Source: Geomobilibacter sp964431365
GTDB lineage: Bacteria > Desulfobacterota > Desulfuromonadia > Geobacterales > DSM-12255
Length of the DNA stretch: 64,000 nucleotides
Direction of reading: 5' to 3'
NCBI GenBank assembly: GCA_964431365.1
Contig: CAYSJJ010000006.1
Coordinates: 24,673 to 88,672, forward strand
The number at the start of each line of letters is the position of its first letter. Positions within the stretch are counted from its first letter, which is position 1. This document shows positions 31,364 through 40,012 of the stretch, piece after piece. Made by a program: the position numbers and the translations under genes. The notes beneath the pieces are model-generated. The model did not search any database. It was given only the letters and a program-made list of their open reading frames with translations, and was not told the origin of the DNA.

Positions 31364-32455
31364 TCAGTAGGATTTCGGATTATGATCTACTCCGTGACAG
31401 GAAAGGTAGCATTCGCCGCTGAATTTGTATGCCCCCTTTTCAACAAATTTGAGAAGGCCCTTTGAGTTCGGCGTTACGATATCAGTATCGAATTTCAGCA
31501 GATACTTGTACTCGGGACTACCGTGGGGGGAGTGGCAGGTACTGCAGGAGGTGCCACCACTGCTTAGCTTTCCCGTTCCAAGAATATGTAATGAATGGTA
31601 ACGAAAGCTTTCATTTGCCATAATGCTCGACCGACTGTGACAACGGTAACAAAGGGCATAGGCAAAAGGTGACTCGGGCTGCTTGTCCCGTGAATAGTAG
31701 TTGTCGATCAATATGTGTTCGTAACGTGAACCATGGGGGCCGCGCGGACCATTTGGATCGTCACTGCCATGACATGCGCTACAGGCAAAGGTAGATACGT
31801 CCTCCGCGTTGATCTTCTTTTCACGATACGGTTTGATGAGACTGACGACGGCGAGATTCCTACCCTCCCCTTCAACGGGGTGAAAAGAAGGATTTGACGT
31901 GGAGAATTCGACCCGCTTATTGGTGTAGCGGGGCGGGAGGTTGACGCTGTCGCCATGGCACCGATAACAAAGCTCGTATTCATGGGTAATGTCGGGTGTC
32001 TGCCCACCAGTGGTTCGTCGCCTGAGTCCAGCGTACTTATTCTCCTTCCCGGCCTGATGGGGATGGTGACAGTCAACGCAGTCGACATGACGCGGCATCC
32101 TCGGATCGGTTTCCGGCAGCACTTCATTGCTCCTGTGCCTGCCAGGGAGGTCAAGCGTGGGATGTCGGTATGTCTTGGCAAACTCGGCTTCAATATTTCG
32201 AAGACGCATACCAGGTGGAGCAAATCCTTTGAGCATGTTCCTCGGGGGGGAGCTAAGACGCTGAGGCTGACCGTGGCAGGTAATACAGACCACGGGCCCC
32301 CCTCCGCTCTTGAGATTCGACTTATAGTGGCATGTCACGCAACCGAGAGGGAGGTTTTTCTTTTCCATATGTGCCTGAGCCCAGACCTGCCCTGCCGCAC
32401 AAAGGCATGATAGTACCGTAGCGATGAGGATTATAGTCGTCGGAATAAGATTCAT
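31364..32455 (-). CDS. Multiheme c-type cytochrome, seven CxxCH plus one CxxxCH
   Basis: The ATG at 32455 (MNLIPTTIIL) follows AGGAG and gives a signal peptide cut near VWA; a longer reading upstream overlaps the next gene and is rejected. Seven normal heme sites are seen: CVTCH, CITCH, CVDCH, CYRCH, CSACH, CYRCH and CSTCH. An eighth, CYLSCH, near the C-terminus has three residues between the Cys. The spacing of extra His (for example HHPHQ, HSPHG) suits bis-His coordination. Size is 363 residues, so the protein is likely periplasmic or carried outside. It is cotranscribed with the four-heme cytochrome and the NHL lipoprotein. Confidence 0.92.
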   Translation of the reverse strand: MNLIPTTIILIATVLSCLCAAGQVWAQAHMEKKNLPLGCVTCHYKSNLKSGGGPVVCITCHGQPQRLSSPPRNMLKGFAPPGMRLRNIEAEFAKTYRHPTLDLPGRHRSNEVLPETDPRMPRHVDCVDCHHPHQAGKENKYAGLRRRTTGGQTPDITHEYELCYRCHGDSVNLPPRYTNKRVEFSTSNPSFHPVEGEGRNLAVVSLIKPYREKKINAEDVSTFACSACHGSDDPNGPRGPHGSRYEHILIDNYYSRDKQPESPFAYALCYRCHSRSSIMANESFRYHSLHILGTGKLSSGGTSCSTCHSPHGSPEYKYLLKFDTDIVTPNSKGLLKFVEKGAYKFSGECYLSCHGVDHNPKSY

Positions 32456-32465
32456 CGTTCTCCTC

Positions 32466-33194
32466 TTATGGCGGAAGGACCGGCAAGGTCTGAACATTGT
32501 GACAGGCCTTGCAAACCGACTCATAGTCAGGTCCCACCCAGAAGGGGGTAGCAGCACTCGGTGAAGAAGACTGGTCCTGATGCGGATTATGGCACGATGT
32601 GCACTGCATCCTTTGCATATAATCAAGTTTCACAAAGGAGGCAGCAGGAGAATCAGAAGGAAGTCGGTACCCTTCGAGAGGCTTCTGGATGGTGATGGCC
32701 CCAAGTACAGAGGTGTCATAGACAAAGGACACAGGGTGATGGGAGGACAGGTTCGTGTAGGCGATGGTATCGAGACCGGTCGGAAAAGCAATTGGATCGC
32801 CATTGTAGACTACTCCAAGAGCAGTTTGCCCGTCATGGCAACTGAGGCAAAGTCGCGAGGAGCCATTGGGTTCACCGTAGTAGCTTTTCGTGGCCCTGAC
32901 GTTCGGGTTGTCGATGACCAGTGTTGGCGAGGAAAAATGTCCAAAAGTGCGAGTAGGATCCTTTCTATTCCAAAGAACCGGCCCACCGGTAGCGTGATGG
33001 GGGGTGTGGCAAAACACGCATATCTGAGTATGACGGGGATCAAGAGGGTTGACCTGGGCCTTATAGGTTACAGCCGTATTCCAGGAGGCCAGATTGTGCT
33101 TGTTACCTACATCGGAAATTCTTGGACCAGCAGCGGCAACCAGAGCAGGGAACAAGAACATGGCAACAATGAGGAGGACTCGAAGCCGAAACAT
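32466..33194 (-). CDS. Four-heme c-type cytochrome
   Basis: The ATG at 33194 (MFRLRVLL) follows GGGGGAG; the signal peptide ends around LVAAA. Four CxxCH sites are present: CVFCH, CLSCH, CTSCH and CKACH. Long stretches without heme (about residues 75-110 and 130-185) suggest extra beta structure, as in NrfB/DmsE-unlike Geobacter cytochromes with doubled CXXCH domains. The gene lies 10 bases before the multiheme cytochrome and overlaps nothing. Function in extracellular electron transfer is inferred from the family. Confidence 0.9.
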   Translation of the reverse strand: MFRLRVLLIVAMFLFPALVAAAGPRISDVGNKHNLASWNTAVTYKAQVNPLDPRHTQICVFCHTPHHATGGPVLWNRKDPTRTFGHFSSPTLVIDNPNVRATKSYYGEPNGSSRLCLSCHDGQTALGVVYNGDPIAFPTGLDTIAYTNLSSHHPVSFVYDTSVLGAITIQKPLEGYRLPSDSPAASFVKLDYMQRMQCTSCHNPHQDQSSSPSAATPFWVGPDYESVCKACHNVQTLPVLPP

Positions 33195-33195
33195 A

Positions 33196-34236
33196 CTACT
33201 CCCCCTTAATATACTGAAATATTTGTATTCTGCGATTGAACGAGTCGGACACATAGATCCTGTCTTTCTTATCCACGAAAATGCCATTGGGCATCATGAA
33301 TTCCCCAGGCTCGTTACCGGTCTTGCCCACATACAGCAGGGTCCTGCCTTGTGTGTCAAAAATCTGATAATTATCAAAATTTCCGTCCACAACATAGAGA
33401 TGTCGATCGGAATCTGTAGCTACTCCCTTGGGACGAGCAAAAAATCCCGGTGCATCCCCAACCTCCCCTACTCTTCGCAGGAATTTCCCGTCTGAACTGA
33501 AAATCTTTACCGAGAAGTCGAAGGCATCGGTAACATAGACGAGCCCATCCATATCTACCGTAATGTTCGTCGGTCTGATCAACAGCTCGCCATCTGCCCC
33601 TTGAGGAAATGACCGCAAGTAGTGGTCCAATCTATCGAAAACAAGCACTTTTTGGGCCAACGCATCAACAACATACTTTACCCCATCATCCGTAATTGCA
33701 ATCCCGGTGGGTCGTTGAAAAAGCCGCTCGTCTTTCGCCAATTCACCAAGGAGTTCTCCATTTGAACTGAGCCGATAAACCTTTGACGTTACGGAATCAA
33801 CAACATACAAATTCCCTGAATTGTCCAACGCCAGCGAGACAGGGCTGGCAAACGACTCCCCCCCCACCGATGTAAAAAAGGAGACCTCGCGGTTAACCAG
33901 ATCAAACTTGTGGATACCTTTGCCAACGGTGTCAGCAACGTATATAACTCCCTTGCCATCGGCGGTTAGCCCACTGGGCGTAACGAAAAGAGTGCCGGAC
34001 CGCTTCTCGCCCGTCACATATTCAAAAAAACGCTGCATTGAAGTACTTGGAGGCACAACGTCTTGAGGTCCTGAGATGACTCTCAACAGCTTGATGCGTG
34101 GAGGATCTGGAGGTGGAGGCCAGACAGCATGCAACGTGTTGTCCGGAACCAATATGGAATCCAACCGCTGGGATGCGCAACCGGAAAGAAACACGAGTAG
34201 AGAGAGAGCGACAAGAGATCTGACAAAGATGGCCAT
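33196..34236 (-). CDS. NHL-repeat lipoprotein (six-bladed beta-propeller)
   Basis: The leader ends LVFLSGC, a lipobox, so the mature protein is lipid-anchored. At least five NHL-type blades follow, each with a pattern like GIAITDDGVKYVVDALAQKVLVFD, GVATDSDRHLYVVDGNFDNYQIFD and GIFVDKKDRIYVSDSFNRRIQIF. The mature chain of about 325 residues fits one propeller. It stands next to two multiheme cytochromes on one transcript, an arrangement common in Geobacter. It may bind a cytochrome, but no partner is shown by sequence alone. Confidence 0.88.
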   Translation of the reverse strand: MAIFVRSLVALSLLVFLSGCASQRLDSILVPDNTLHAVWPPPPDPPRIKLLRVISGPQDVVPPSTSMQRFFEYVTGEKRSGTLFVTPSGLTADGKGVIYVADTVGKGIHKFDLVNREVSFFTSVGGESFASPVSLALDNSGNLYVVDSVTSKVYRLSSNGELLGELAKDERLFQRPTGIAITDDGVKYVVDALAQKVLVFDRLDHYLRSFPQGADGELLIRPTNITVDMDGLVYVTDAFDFSVKIFSSDGKFLRRVGEVGDAPGFFARPKGVATDSDRHLYVVDGNFDNYQIFDTQGRTLLYVGKTGNEPGEFMMPNGIFVDKKDRIYVSDSFNRRIQIFQYIKGE

Positions 34237-34237
34237 C

Positions 34238-34423
34238 TTACGCCTTGATCATTCCAACTACCCACGTGAAAAAAAAGAGAACGATGCCAGTGCCCCAGAG
34301 TCTGGCCCTACTCGCCAAGAAACTCTCCTTTTGGGGAAACGAGAGGAGAATAAACCCGATAGCACACGCGATCCATCCCCAAAGGCCAATCTGACTCACT
34401 ACCCCCCATCCCTCGTTAATCAC
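34238..34423 (-). CDS. Small membrane protein of unknown function
   Basis: A 61-residue protein with two probable membrane segments (IGLWGWIACAIGFILLSF and LWGTGIVLFFFTWVVGMI) joined by a short basic loop. It starts at a GTG whose first bases overlap the glycosyltransferase stop (GTGA) and ends 2 bases before the NHL gene, so it belongs to the same transcript. I do not recognise the family. Because it directly follows a Dpm1-like enzyme it may be an accessory membrane protein, but this is a guess. Confidence 0.6.
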   Translation of the reverse strand: MINEGWGVVSQIGLWGWIACAIGFILLSFPQKESFLASRARLWGTGIVLFFFTWVVGMIKA

Positions 34424-35160
34424 GGAATATCTCTCCCTAAAAGTTTACGCAGAATTGTACCGAGTTTGAGTTTCCACACCATAGTCACCGCTTCAAACAC
34501 AATATGCCGGGACATCTTGGACGTTCCGGCATGGCGATCAATAAAGATAATCGGAACCTCGCCAATCTTGAACCCTTTCTCGTGGCACCGATAGTTCATC
34601 TCTATCTGGAAAGAGTAGCCGTCAGACTTAATTCTGGTCAGGTCAATCGCCTGGATGACATCCCTGCGAAAACACTTAAACCCACTGGTGCAGTCAGAAA
34701 GCTTAAGTCCGGTAATGGACCTGGTATACACACTGGCAAAATAACTCAGCATCAGCCGCCGCAATGGCCAATTCACTACGCTCACACCATTCAGATAACG
34801 TGACCCTACTACCAAATCAAAGGTAAGCACTTTTTCCAGAAAAAGCGGAAGCGTTGCCGGATCGTGAGAGAAGTCAGCATCCATCTCAATGATATAGCTT
34901 GCGCCTTGTTTCAGGGCGTAGCGAAAACCTTCACGATATGCTGACCCCAGTCCCAGTTTACCCCGTCTATGGATCACATGAATGCGGTTGTTCTCTGCCG
35001 CCATACGGTCAACAATTTCACCAGTTCCATCCGGTGAGTTGTCATCCACAACCAACACATGAATTCCGTCATCCTGGGCAAGAATCTGGGGAACTATTTT
35101 TTCGATGTTCCCACGCTCATTAAAAGTGGGAATCACCACCATGGCTTTCAATGGAGGCAT
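34420..35160 (-). CDS. Polyprenol-phosphate mannosyltransferase-like glycosyltransferase (GT2)
   Basis: A GT-A fold enzyme of 246 residues, of the short Dpm1 type without C-terminal membrane helices. It opens VVIPTFNERGNIEKIV, has the VVDDNSPDGTGEIV box, the catalytic metal motif EMDADFSHDP and, further on, VVGSRYLNG and SDCTSGFKCFRR. It would move a sugar from a nucleotide donor to polyprenyl phosphate at the cytoplasmic face of the inner membrane. It heads the run with the small membrane protein, NHL lipoprotein and cytochromes. The sugar used cannot be told from sequence. Confidence 0.88.
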   Translation of the reverse strand: MPPLKAMVVIPTFNERGNIEKIVPQILAQDDGIHVLVVDDNSPDGTGEIVDRMAAENNRIHVIHRRGKLGLGSAYREGFRYALKQGASYIIEMDADFSHDPATLPLFLEKVLTFDLVVGSRYLNGVSVVNWPLRRLMLSYFASVYTRSITGLKLSDCTSGFKCFRRDVIQAIDLTRIKSDGYSFQIEMNYRCHEKGFKIGEVPIIFIDRHAGTSKMSRHIVFEAVTMVWKLKLGTILRKLLGRDIP

Positions 35161-35193
35161 CCAGTGTGAACAGGTATTGAGTAACGTGAGATA

Positions 35194-35223
35194 AGATTAA
35201 ACGAAGCACGCAAAACAAGTCAA
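35194..35223 (-). promoter_or_regulatory. Possible sigma-70 promoter for the glycosyltransferase-cytochrome run
   Basis: On the minus strand TTGACT (-35) and TAATCT (-10) lie 18 bases apart, about 35 bases before the glycosyltransferase start. The -10 match is partial. Confidence 0.45.
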
Positions 35224-35295
35224 GGGAAAGGGGGCGCGGAACGCCATATATAGCGATTGACGGCGTCTATTCGGAAAAAATGCCTCAGGCTAAAC

Positions 35296-35347
35296 AACAA
35301 AAGGCTCCTAAAGCTGCCACCATTAATGGTGAGAACTTCAGGAGCCT
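35296..35347 (-). terminator. Terminator of the tRNA unit, with a nested palindrome
   Basis: Outer arms AGGCTCCTGAAG and CTTTAGGAGCCT (one G-U pair) close a loop that itself holds a perfect 14-base palindrome, CACCATTAATGGTG. A TTTTGTTG run follows on the minus strand. It lies 21 bases past the last tRNA. Confidence 0.8.
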
Positions 35348-35367
35348 AGGATGTCTCTCTGTTTTAG

Positions 35368-35444
35368 TGGCGGGGCAGACGGGGCTCGAACCCGCGACCT
35401 CCGGCGTGACAGGCCGGCACTCTAACCGACTGAGCTACTACCCC
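35368..35444 (-). tRNA. tRNA-Asp (GTC), second copy
   Basis: A 77-base gene with encoded CCA. The acceptor GGGGTAG pairs with CTGCCCC (one G-U), the D-arm is GCTCAGTCGGTTAGAGT, the anticodon GTC sits in CCTGTCACG and the T-arm in GGGTTCGAGCCC. Identical in its body to the tRNA at 35551-35627. Confidence 0.96.
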
Positions 35445-35465
35445 AACAGTTTTACAGAAATCATT

Positions 35466-35541
35466 TGGTGGGCGAAACAGGGATCGAACCTGTGACATCC
35501 AGCTTGTAAGGCTGGCGCTCTCCCAGCTGAGCTATTCGCCC
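35466..35541 (-). tRNA. tRNA-Val (TAC)
   Basis: A 76-base gene with encoded CCA. The acceptor GGGCGAA pairs with TTCGCCC; the anticodon loop CCTTACAAG gives TAC, for Val codons; the T-arm is CAGGTTCGATCCCTG. It lies between two tRNA-Asp genes in one transcript. Confidence 0.97.
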
Positions 35542-35550
35542 ATTGTTAAA

Positions 35551-35627
35551 TGGCGGGGCAGACGGGGCTCGAACCCGCGACCTCCGGCGTGACAGGCCGG
35601 CACTCTAACCGACTGAGCTACTACCCC
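35551..35627 (-). tRNA. tRNA-Asp (GTC), first copy
   Basis: A 77-base gene with encoded CCA and the same body as the copy at 35368-35444, anticodon GTC. It is the first gene of the three-tRNA transcript, about 40 bases after the expected start point. Confidence 0.96.
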
Positions 35628-35671
35628 CCTGGTCATCAACCGAAATAAATTCGGCTCAACAAAGGACTCAC

Positions 35672-35701
35672 TTTGTATCAAAGGTACGCCTCTGCTGTCA
35701 A
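35672..35701 (-). promoter_or_regulatory. Sigma-70 promoter of the tRNA-Asp/Val/Asp unit
   Basis: On the minus strand TTGACA (-35) and TACAAA (-10) lie 18 bases apart in the gap between lon and the tRNAs. A small hairpin CCGAA-N5-TTCGG lies in the leader. Confidence 0.6.
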
Positions 35702-35726
35702 GCTTATTTTTCGACACACATCGTTA

Positions 35727-38156
35727 TCAGTGCGCTGTAACAGGCTCATGATCAGTGGTCATTCCCGTTGTGGTCCGTGCAGATTCGGTACAGACCGGCA
35801 CCCCTCCGAAGGTATTGAGCAACACCTCGTCCATATGGGACACACATTTGACCGTGAGGCCGGCCATAACCTCCTTGGGTATTTCCTCCAAGTCCTTACG
35901 GTTCTCCTCAGGTATAAGCACAAGCTTGATACCACCACGACGAGCAGCCATCAGCTTTTCCTTCAGGCCGCCAATCGCCAGCACCCGCCCGCGCAAAGTT
36001 ATCTCTCCGGTCATGGCAATACTCTGCGACACAGGTGAGCTGGTAAGAGCCGATACGATGGCAGATGCGATGGTAATTCCTGCCGATGGCCCGTCCTTAG
36101 GGATCGCCCCTTCAGGGACATGGATGTGGATGTCGGAGTTCTGATAAAACTCCTTGTCCAGGCCAAGCAGGTGAGAACGGGAACGCACGTAGGTCACTGC
36201 TGCCTGCACAGACTCACGCATCACGTCACCTAGCTTGCCGGTGATGGTCAGCTGACCTTTACCATGAAGGACAGACACCTCTATGGTAAGAAGCTCCCCA
36301 CCGGTTTCCGTCCACGCCAAACCGGTTATCAAACCAACTGCCTGTCCCTGCTCCACCGAGTCAATCCGAAACTTCCGAACGCCGAGGGACTCAGAAATAT
36401 GGTGCGGCTGCAAAAGCTTGGGCAGTTTTTTCCCTTCCACCGCCCGATGGGCAAGTTTCCTGCAGACGCCGGCAATCTCCCGCTCAAGATTTCGCACCCC
36501 CGCCTCACGGGTATAATAGCGGATGATCTCCATTACGGCCCGGTCGGAAACAGAAATCTCACGATCGGCAAGCCCATGGGCCTCCAGCTGCTTCTTAAGC
36601 AGATACTGTTTCGCAATGGCAAGCTTTTCCAGCTCAGTGTACCCGGCAAGACGAATCACTTCCAGGCGGTCCAGCAGGGGCCTGGGAACGGTATGCAGAG
36701 AGTTGGCCGTGGTGACGAACATGACACGGGAAAGGTCATAATCCGTATCAAGAAACAGATCGCTGAACGTTGCGTTCTGCTCCGGATCCAACACCTCCAG
36801 GAGGGCAGACGCCGGATCCCCCCGAAAATCGGAGCTCATCTTGTCGATCTCGTCCAGCAGAAATACCGGGTTATCACTTCCTGCCCGCTTCAGATTCTGA
36901 ATAATCTTACCCGGCATGGCGCCGACATAGGTACGCCGGTGGCCACGTATCTCCGCCTCGTCCCTCATCCCTCCGAGGGACATCTTTACGAACGTGCGCC
37001 CGGTCGACCGGGCGATGGAACGCGCCAACGAGGTTTTTCCCACACCGGGAGGCCCCACGAGACAGAGAATCGGCCCCTTGATCTTCTTGACAAGGGTATT
37101 GACCGAAAGGTATTCGAGAATCCTTTGTTTCACCTTGTCCAGACCGTAATGGTCTTCGTCAAGCACACGACTTGCCAGGCGGATGTCGTTCTTCTCCTCG
37201 GTCAACGTCCCCCACGGCAGAGAGGTGAGCCAGTCCAGGTAGTTGCGAATCACCGCTGCCTCGGCAGAGACCGGAGACATCAGACGAAGCTTTTTCAACT
37301 CCGCCTGTGCCTTCTGACTGGCCTCCTTGGTAAGGTTCAACCGGGAGATACGCTCTTCCAGCTCCTTGTACTCTTCCGCGCTTTCGTCCTTTTTCCCCAA
37401 CTCCTTCTGAATCGCCTTCAGTTGCTCATTCAGGTAATACTCCCGCTGGTTCTTCTCCATCTGCTTCTTGACGCGACCCCGGATCTTCTTCTCCAACTCC
37501 AGGATTTCGATCTCGGCGGTCATGAAGGCGATGAGGCGCTCGAGACGACGTGCCGGATCGACGGTAGCGAGCAGTTTCTGCTTGTCCGGCAGCTTTATGG
37601 TAAGCTGGGCTGCCAAGGTGTCAGCCAGCGGCCCTGGCGTGGGCATGGCTGCCAAGGCGGTCTGCAGATCTGGGTTGGCAGCCTTGGTCAGGGAAGCATA
37701 ATTGTCGTACACGGAAAGCAGTTCGCGCATGAGAGCCCGAACGGTAGGGGTCACCTGGTTGTTTTCCTCCGCCTCCTCAGCCTCTACCAGGAAATATTCG
37801 GCCTTGGGGGCGAAGGAAACAATCTTGCCCCTAGACTTCCCCTCCACAAGGATCTTCACCGTTCCGTCGGGAAGCTTCAACACCTGGATGATCTGACAGA
37901 TCGTGCCATGACGATAGATGTCGTCCTCGTTCGGCTCTTCGGTCTTGGCACTCTTCTGGGTTGCCATGAAGATCAGCTTGCTGCTCTCCATGGCAGATTC
38001 AATCGCCTTCACGGAACGTTCGCGACCGACAAAGAGGGGAACAACCATGGAGGGGAACAAAACCAGATCCCGTAAAGGCAAAAGAGGGAACCTTATCAGT
38101 TCCCCCTTCCGATTTTCTGCTAAGTCAGCTGCTTGCACGACAGGTTTATTACTCAT
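35727..38156 (-). CDS. lon: ATP-dependent protease Lon
   Basis: An 809-residue cytoplasmic serine protease that degrades damaged and regulatory proteins. The N-terminal LON substrate domain (LPLRDLVLFPSMVVPLFVGRE) and a coiled coil are followed by the AAA+ module with Walker A GPPGVGKTS and Walker B PVFLLDEIDKM. The C-terminal protease has the Ser in PKDGPSAGIT and the Lys in GLKEKLMAARRGG, the Ser-Lys dyad. The ATG overlaps the clpX stop by four bases (ATGA), so it is the last gene of tig-clpP-clpX-lon. Confidence 0.97.
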   Translation of the reverse strand: MSNKPVVQAADLAENRKGELIRFPLLPLRDLVLFPSMVVPLFVGRERSVKAIESAMESSKLIFMATQKSAKTEEPNEDDIYRHGTICQIIQVLKLPDGTVKILVEGKSRGKIVSFAPKAEYFLVEAEEAEENNQVTPTVRALMRELLSVYDNYASLTKAANPDLQTALAAMPTPGPLADTLAAQLTIKLPDKQKLLATVDPARRLERLIAFMTAEIEILELEKKIRGRVKKQMEKNQREYYLNEQLKAIQKELGKKDESAEEYKELEERISRLNLTKEASQKAQAELKKLRLMSPVSAEAAVIRNYLDWLTSLPWGTLTEEKNDIRLASRVLDEDHYGLDKVKQRILEYLSVNTLVKKIKGPILCLVGPPGVGKTSLARSIARSTGRTFVKMSLGGMRDEAEIRGHRRTYVGAMPGKIIQNLKRAGSDNPVFLLDEIDKMSSDFRGDPASALLEVLDPEQNATFSDLFLDTDYDLSRVMFVTTANSLHTVPRPLLDRLEVIRLAGYTELEKLAIAKQYLLKKQLEAHGLADREISVSDRAVMEIIRYYTREAGVRNLEREIAGVCRKLAHRAVEGKKLPKLLQPHHISESLGVRKFRIDSVEQGQAVGLITGLAWTETGGELLTIEVSVLHGKGQLTITGKLGDVMRESVQAAVTYVRSRSHLLGLDKEFYQNSDIHIHVPEGAIPKDGPSAGITIASAIVSALTSSPVSQSIAMTGEITLRGRVLAIGGLKEKLMAARRGGIKLVLIPEENRKDLEEIPKEVMAGLTVKCVSHMDEVLLNTFGGVPVCTESARTTTGMTTDHEPVTAH

Positions 38157-39406
38157 GCAGACTCCGCCATTTGCTCGTAGACGATGATCGGTTTTTCCTT
38201 GCGGAAAATCACGTCCTCATTAATAACAACTTCCTTTACCATGGTCTGAGAAGGAACTTCGTACATGATGTCGAGCATGGTGTTTTCAAGAATTGAGCGC
38301 AGTCCACGGGCGCCAGTCTTGCGCTTCAGCGCTTCCTTGGCTATGGCAACCAGGGAACCATCCGTAAACTTGAGCTTTACGTGTTCCATGTCAAAGAGCT
38401 TCTGATACTGCTTGACCAAGGCATTCTTCGGTTCCTTGAGGATCTGGACCATTGCCTCTTCGTTCAGTTCCTCCAGGGTGGCAAGAACCGGCAGACGACC
38501 TATGAACTCGGGGATAAAGCCAAATTTGAGCAGGTCCTCCGGGGTCACTTCGGTCAGAAGTTCACCAGCTCTCTTTTCGTTCTTCTTTTTGACATCAGCG
38601 CCAAAACCGAGTGTTTTAACGCCGATACGCTGCTGGATAAGGTTGTCGAGGCCGGCAAATGCTCCGCCGCAGATGAAGAGTATATTGGTAGTGTCGACCT
38701 TCAGGAATTCCTGTTGCGGGTGCTTGCGTCCACCTTTGGGCGGTACGCTGGCAACGGTCCCCTCGATGATTTTCAGGAGCGCCTGCTGAACCCCCTCGCC
38801 AGACACATCGCGGGTGATGGAAGGCGAATCGGACTTGCGGGCGATCTTATCGATCTCGTCGATATAGATGATCCCCTTCTGTGCACGCTCCACGTCGTAG
38901 TCCGAAGCCTGCAGCAGGTTCAGGATGATATTCTCAACATCTTCGCCCACATAGCCGGCCTCTGTCAGGTTTGTGGCATCTGCCATGGCGAACGGCACTT
39001 TGAGGATACGTGCCAGAGTCTGGGCAAGAAGCGTCTTGCCTGAACCGGTCGGGCCGAGCAGAAGAATATTGCTTTTCTGCATCTCCACATCGGTCGGCTT
39101 GCCCATGAACTCGATGCGCTTGTAGTGATTGTACACCGCCACGGCAAGGGTCTTCTTGGCGCGATCCTGGCCGATAACGTACTCATCCAGGACCTCCTTG
39201 ATCTCCCTCGGCTTGGGAAGCCGTCGAACATCCGGTCCCAGAGCCTCTTCCAGCTTGGATTCCTCGGCGATGATGTCGTTGCAGAGCTCGATACACTCGT
39301 CGCAAATATAGACGGTCGGCCCGGCAATCAGCTTCTTCACCTCGTCCTGGCTCTTGCCGCAAAAAGAACAGATCAAGGTGTCAGATCTGTCGTCACGTCT
39401 GCTCAA
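38153..39406 (-). CDS. clpX: ClpX, ATPase subunit of the ClpXP protease
   Basis: The unfoldase that feeds proteins into ClpP. The N-terminal zinc domain has CSFCGKSQDEVKKL and CDECIELC (four Cys). The AAA+ part has Walker A GPTGSGKTLLAQTLA, Walker B IIYIDEIDKI and the RKTGARGLRSI sensor region. The length of 417 residues is typical. The ATG overlaps the clpP stop, and the stop overlaps the lon start, both by ATGA. Confidence 0.98.
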   Translation of the reverse strand: MSRRDDRSDTLICSFCGKSQDEVKKLIAGPTVYICDECIELCNDIIAEESKLEEALGPDVRRLPKPREIKEVLDEYVIGQDRAKKTLAVAVYNHYKRIEFMGKPTDVEMQKSNILLLGPTGSGKTLLAQTLARILKVPFAMADATNLTEAGYVGEDVENIILNLLQASDYDVERAQKGIIYIDEIDKIARKSDSPSITRDVSGEGVQQALLKIIEGTVASVPPKGGRKHPQQEFLKVDTTNILFICGGAFAGLDNLIQQRIGVKTLGFGADVKKKNEKRAGELLTEVTPEDLLKFGFIPEFIGRLPVLATLEELNEEAMVQILKEPKNALVKQYQKLFDMEHVKLKFTDGSLVAIAKEALKRKTGARGLRSILENTMLDIMYEVPSQTMVKEVVINEDVIFRKEKPIIVYEQMAESA

Positions 39407-40008
39407 CGGGAACCTCCTGTCAGGATGTTGCGGGCTATAATTGAGTCGACGATACCATATTTGCAGGCTTCTTCGCCAGACATAAAGTAATCGCGCTCAG
39501 TGTCGGCCTCAACCTTTTCCACCGTTTGTCCCGTATGTGTAGCCAGGAGCCCATTCAGGGTCTTCTTCATCTTGAGGATCTCCTGGGCGTGAATATGAAT
39601 ATCGGTGGCCTGCCCCTGGAAGCCGCCAAGCGGCTGATGAATCATGATCCGGGAATGAATCAGGGAGAACCGCTTCCCCTTTTCCCCGCCAGCCAGAAGC
39701 ATTGCCCCCATGGAGGCCGCCTGCCCTATGCAGATGGTCGAGACGGGCGGCTTTATATACTGCATTGTATCATATATTGCCATCCCAGCCGTTACCACAC
39801 CGCCAGGCGAATTTATATACAGGTGGATATCCTTGTCAGGATCTTCCGACTCGAGAAAGAGTAGTTGAGCGATCACCAGGTTGGCCAGATGGTCGTCGAT
39901 CCCTCCGCCAAGGAAGATAATCCTGTCCTTGAGGAGCCTTGAATATATATCGTAGGACCGTTCACCACGGCCGGTCTGTTCGACAACTATCGGTACCAGT
40001 GTTGACAT
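39403..40008 (-). CDS. clpP: ClpP, proteolytic subunit
   Basis: A serine protease that forms a 14-mer barrel. The catalytic Ser lies in GQAASMGAMLLAGG, the His in HSRIMIHQPLGG and the Asp in EADTERDYFMS. At 201 residues it is typical. The ATG follows GGAGG and lies four bases after the tig stop. It is coupled to clpX by ATGA overlap. Confidence 0.98.
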   Translation of the reverse strand: MSTLVPIVVEQTGRGERSYDIYSRLLKDRIIFLGGGIDDHLANLVIAQLLFLESEDPDKDIHLYINSPGGVVTAGMAIYDTMQYIKPPVSTICIGQAASMGAMLLAGGEKGKRFSLIHSRIMIHQPLGGFQGQATDIHIHAQEILKMKKTLNGLLATHTGQTVEKVEADTERDYFMSGEEACKYGIVDSIIARNILTGGSR

Positions 40009-40012
40009 GGGG

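Noticed and set aside
35366..35630. tRNA genes as an attachment site for an integrated element
   Set aside because: No integrase, direct repeat or foreign gene is next to them; lon and the glycosyltransferase flank them as normal genes.
36264..38075. A 603-codon open frame on the plus strand opposite lon
   Set aside because: It is a shadow of the lon reading frame in GC-rich DNA; it lacks a ribosome site and any known motif, and lon is certain.
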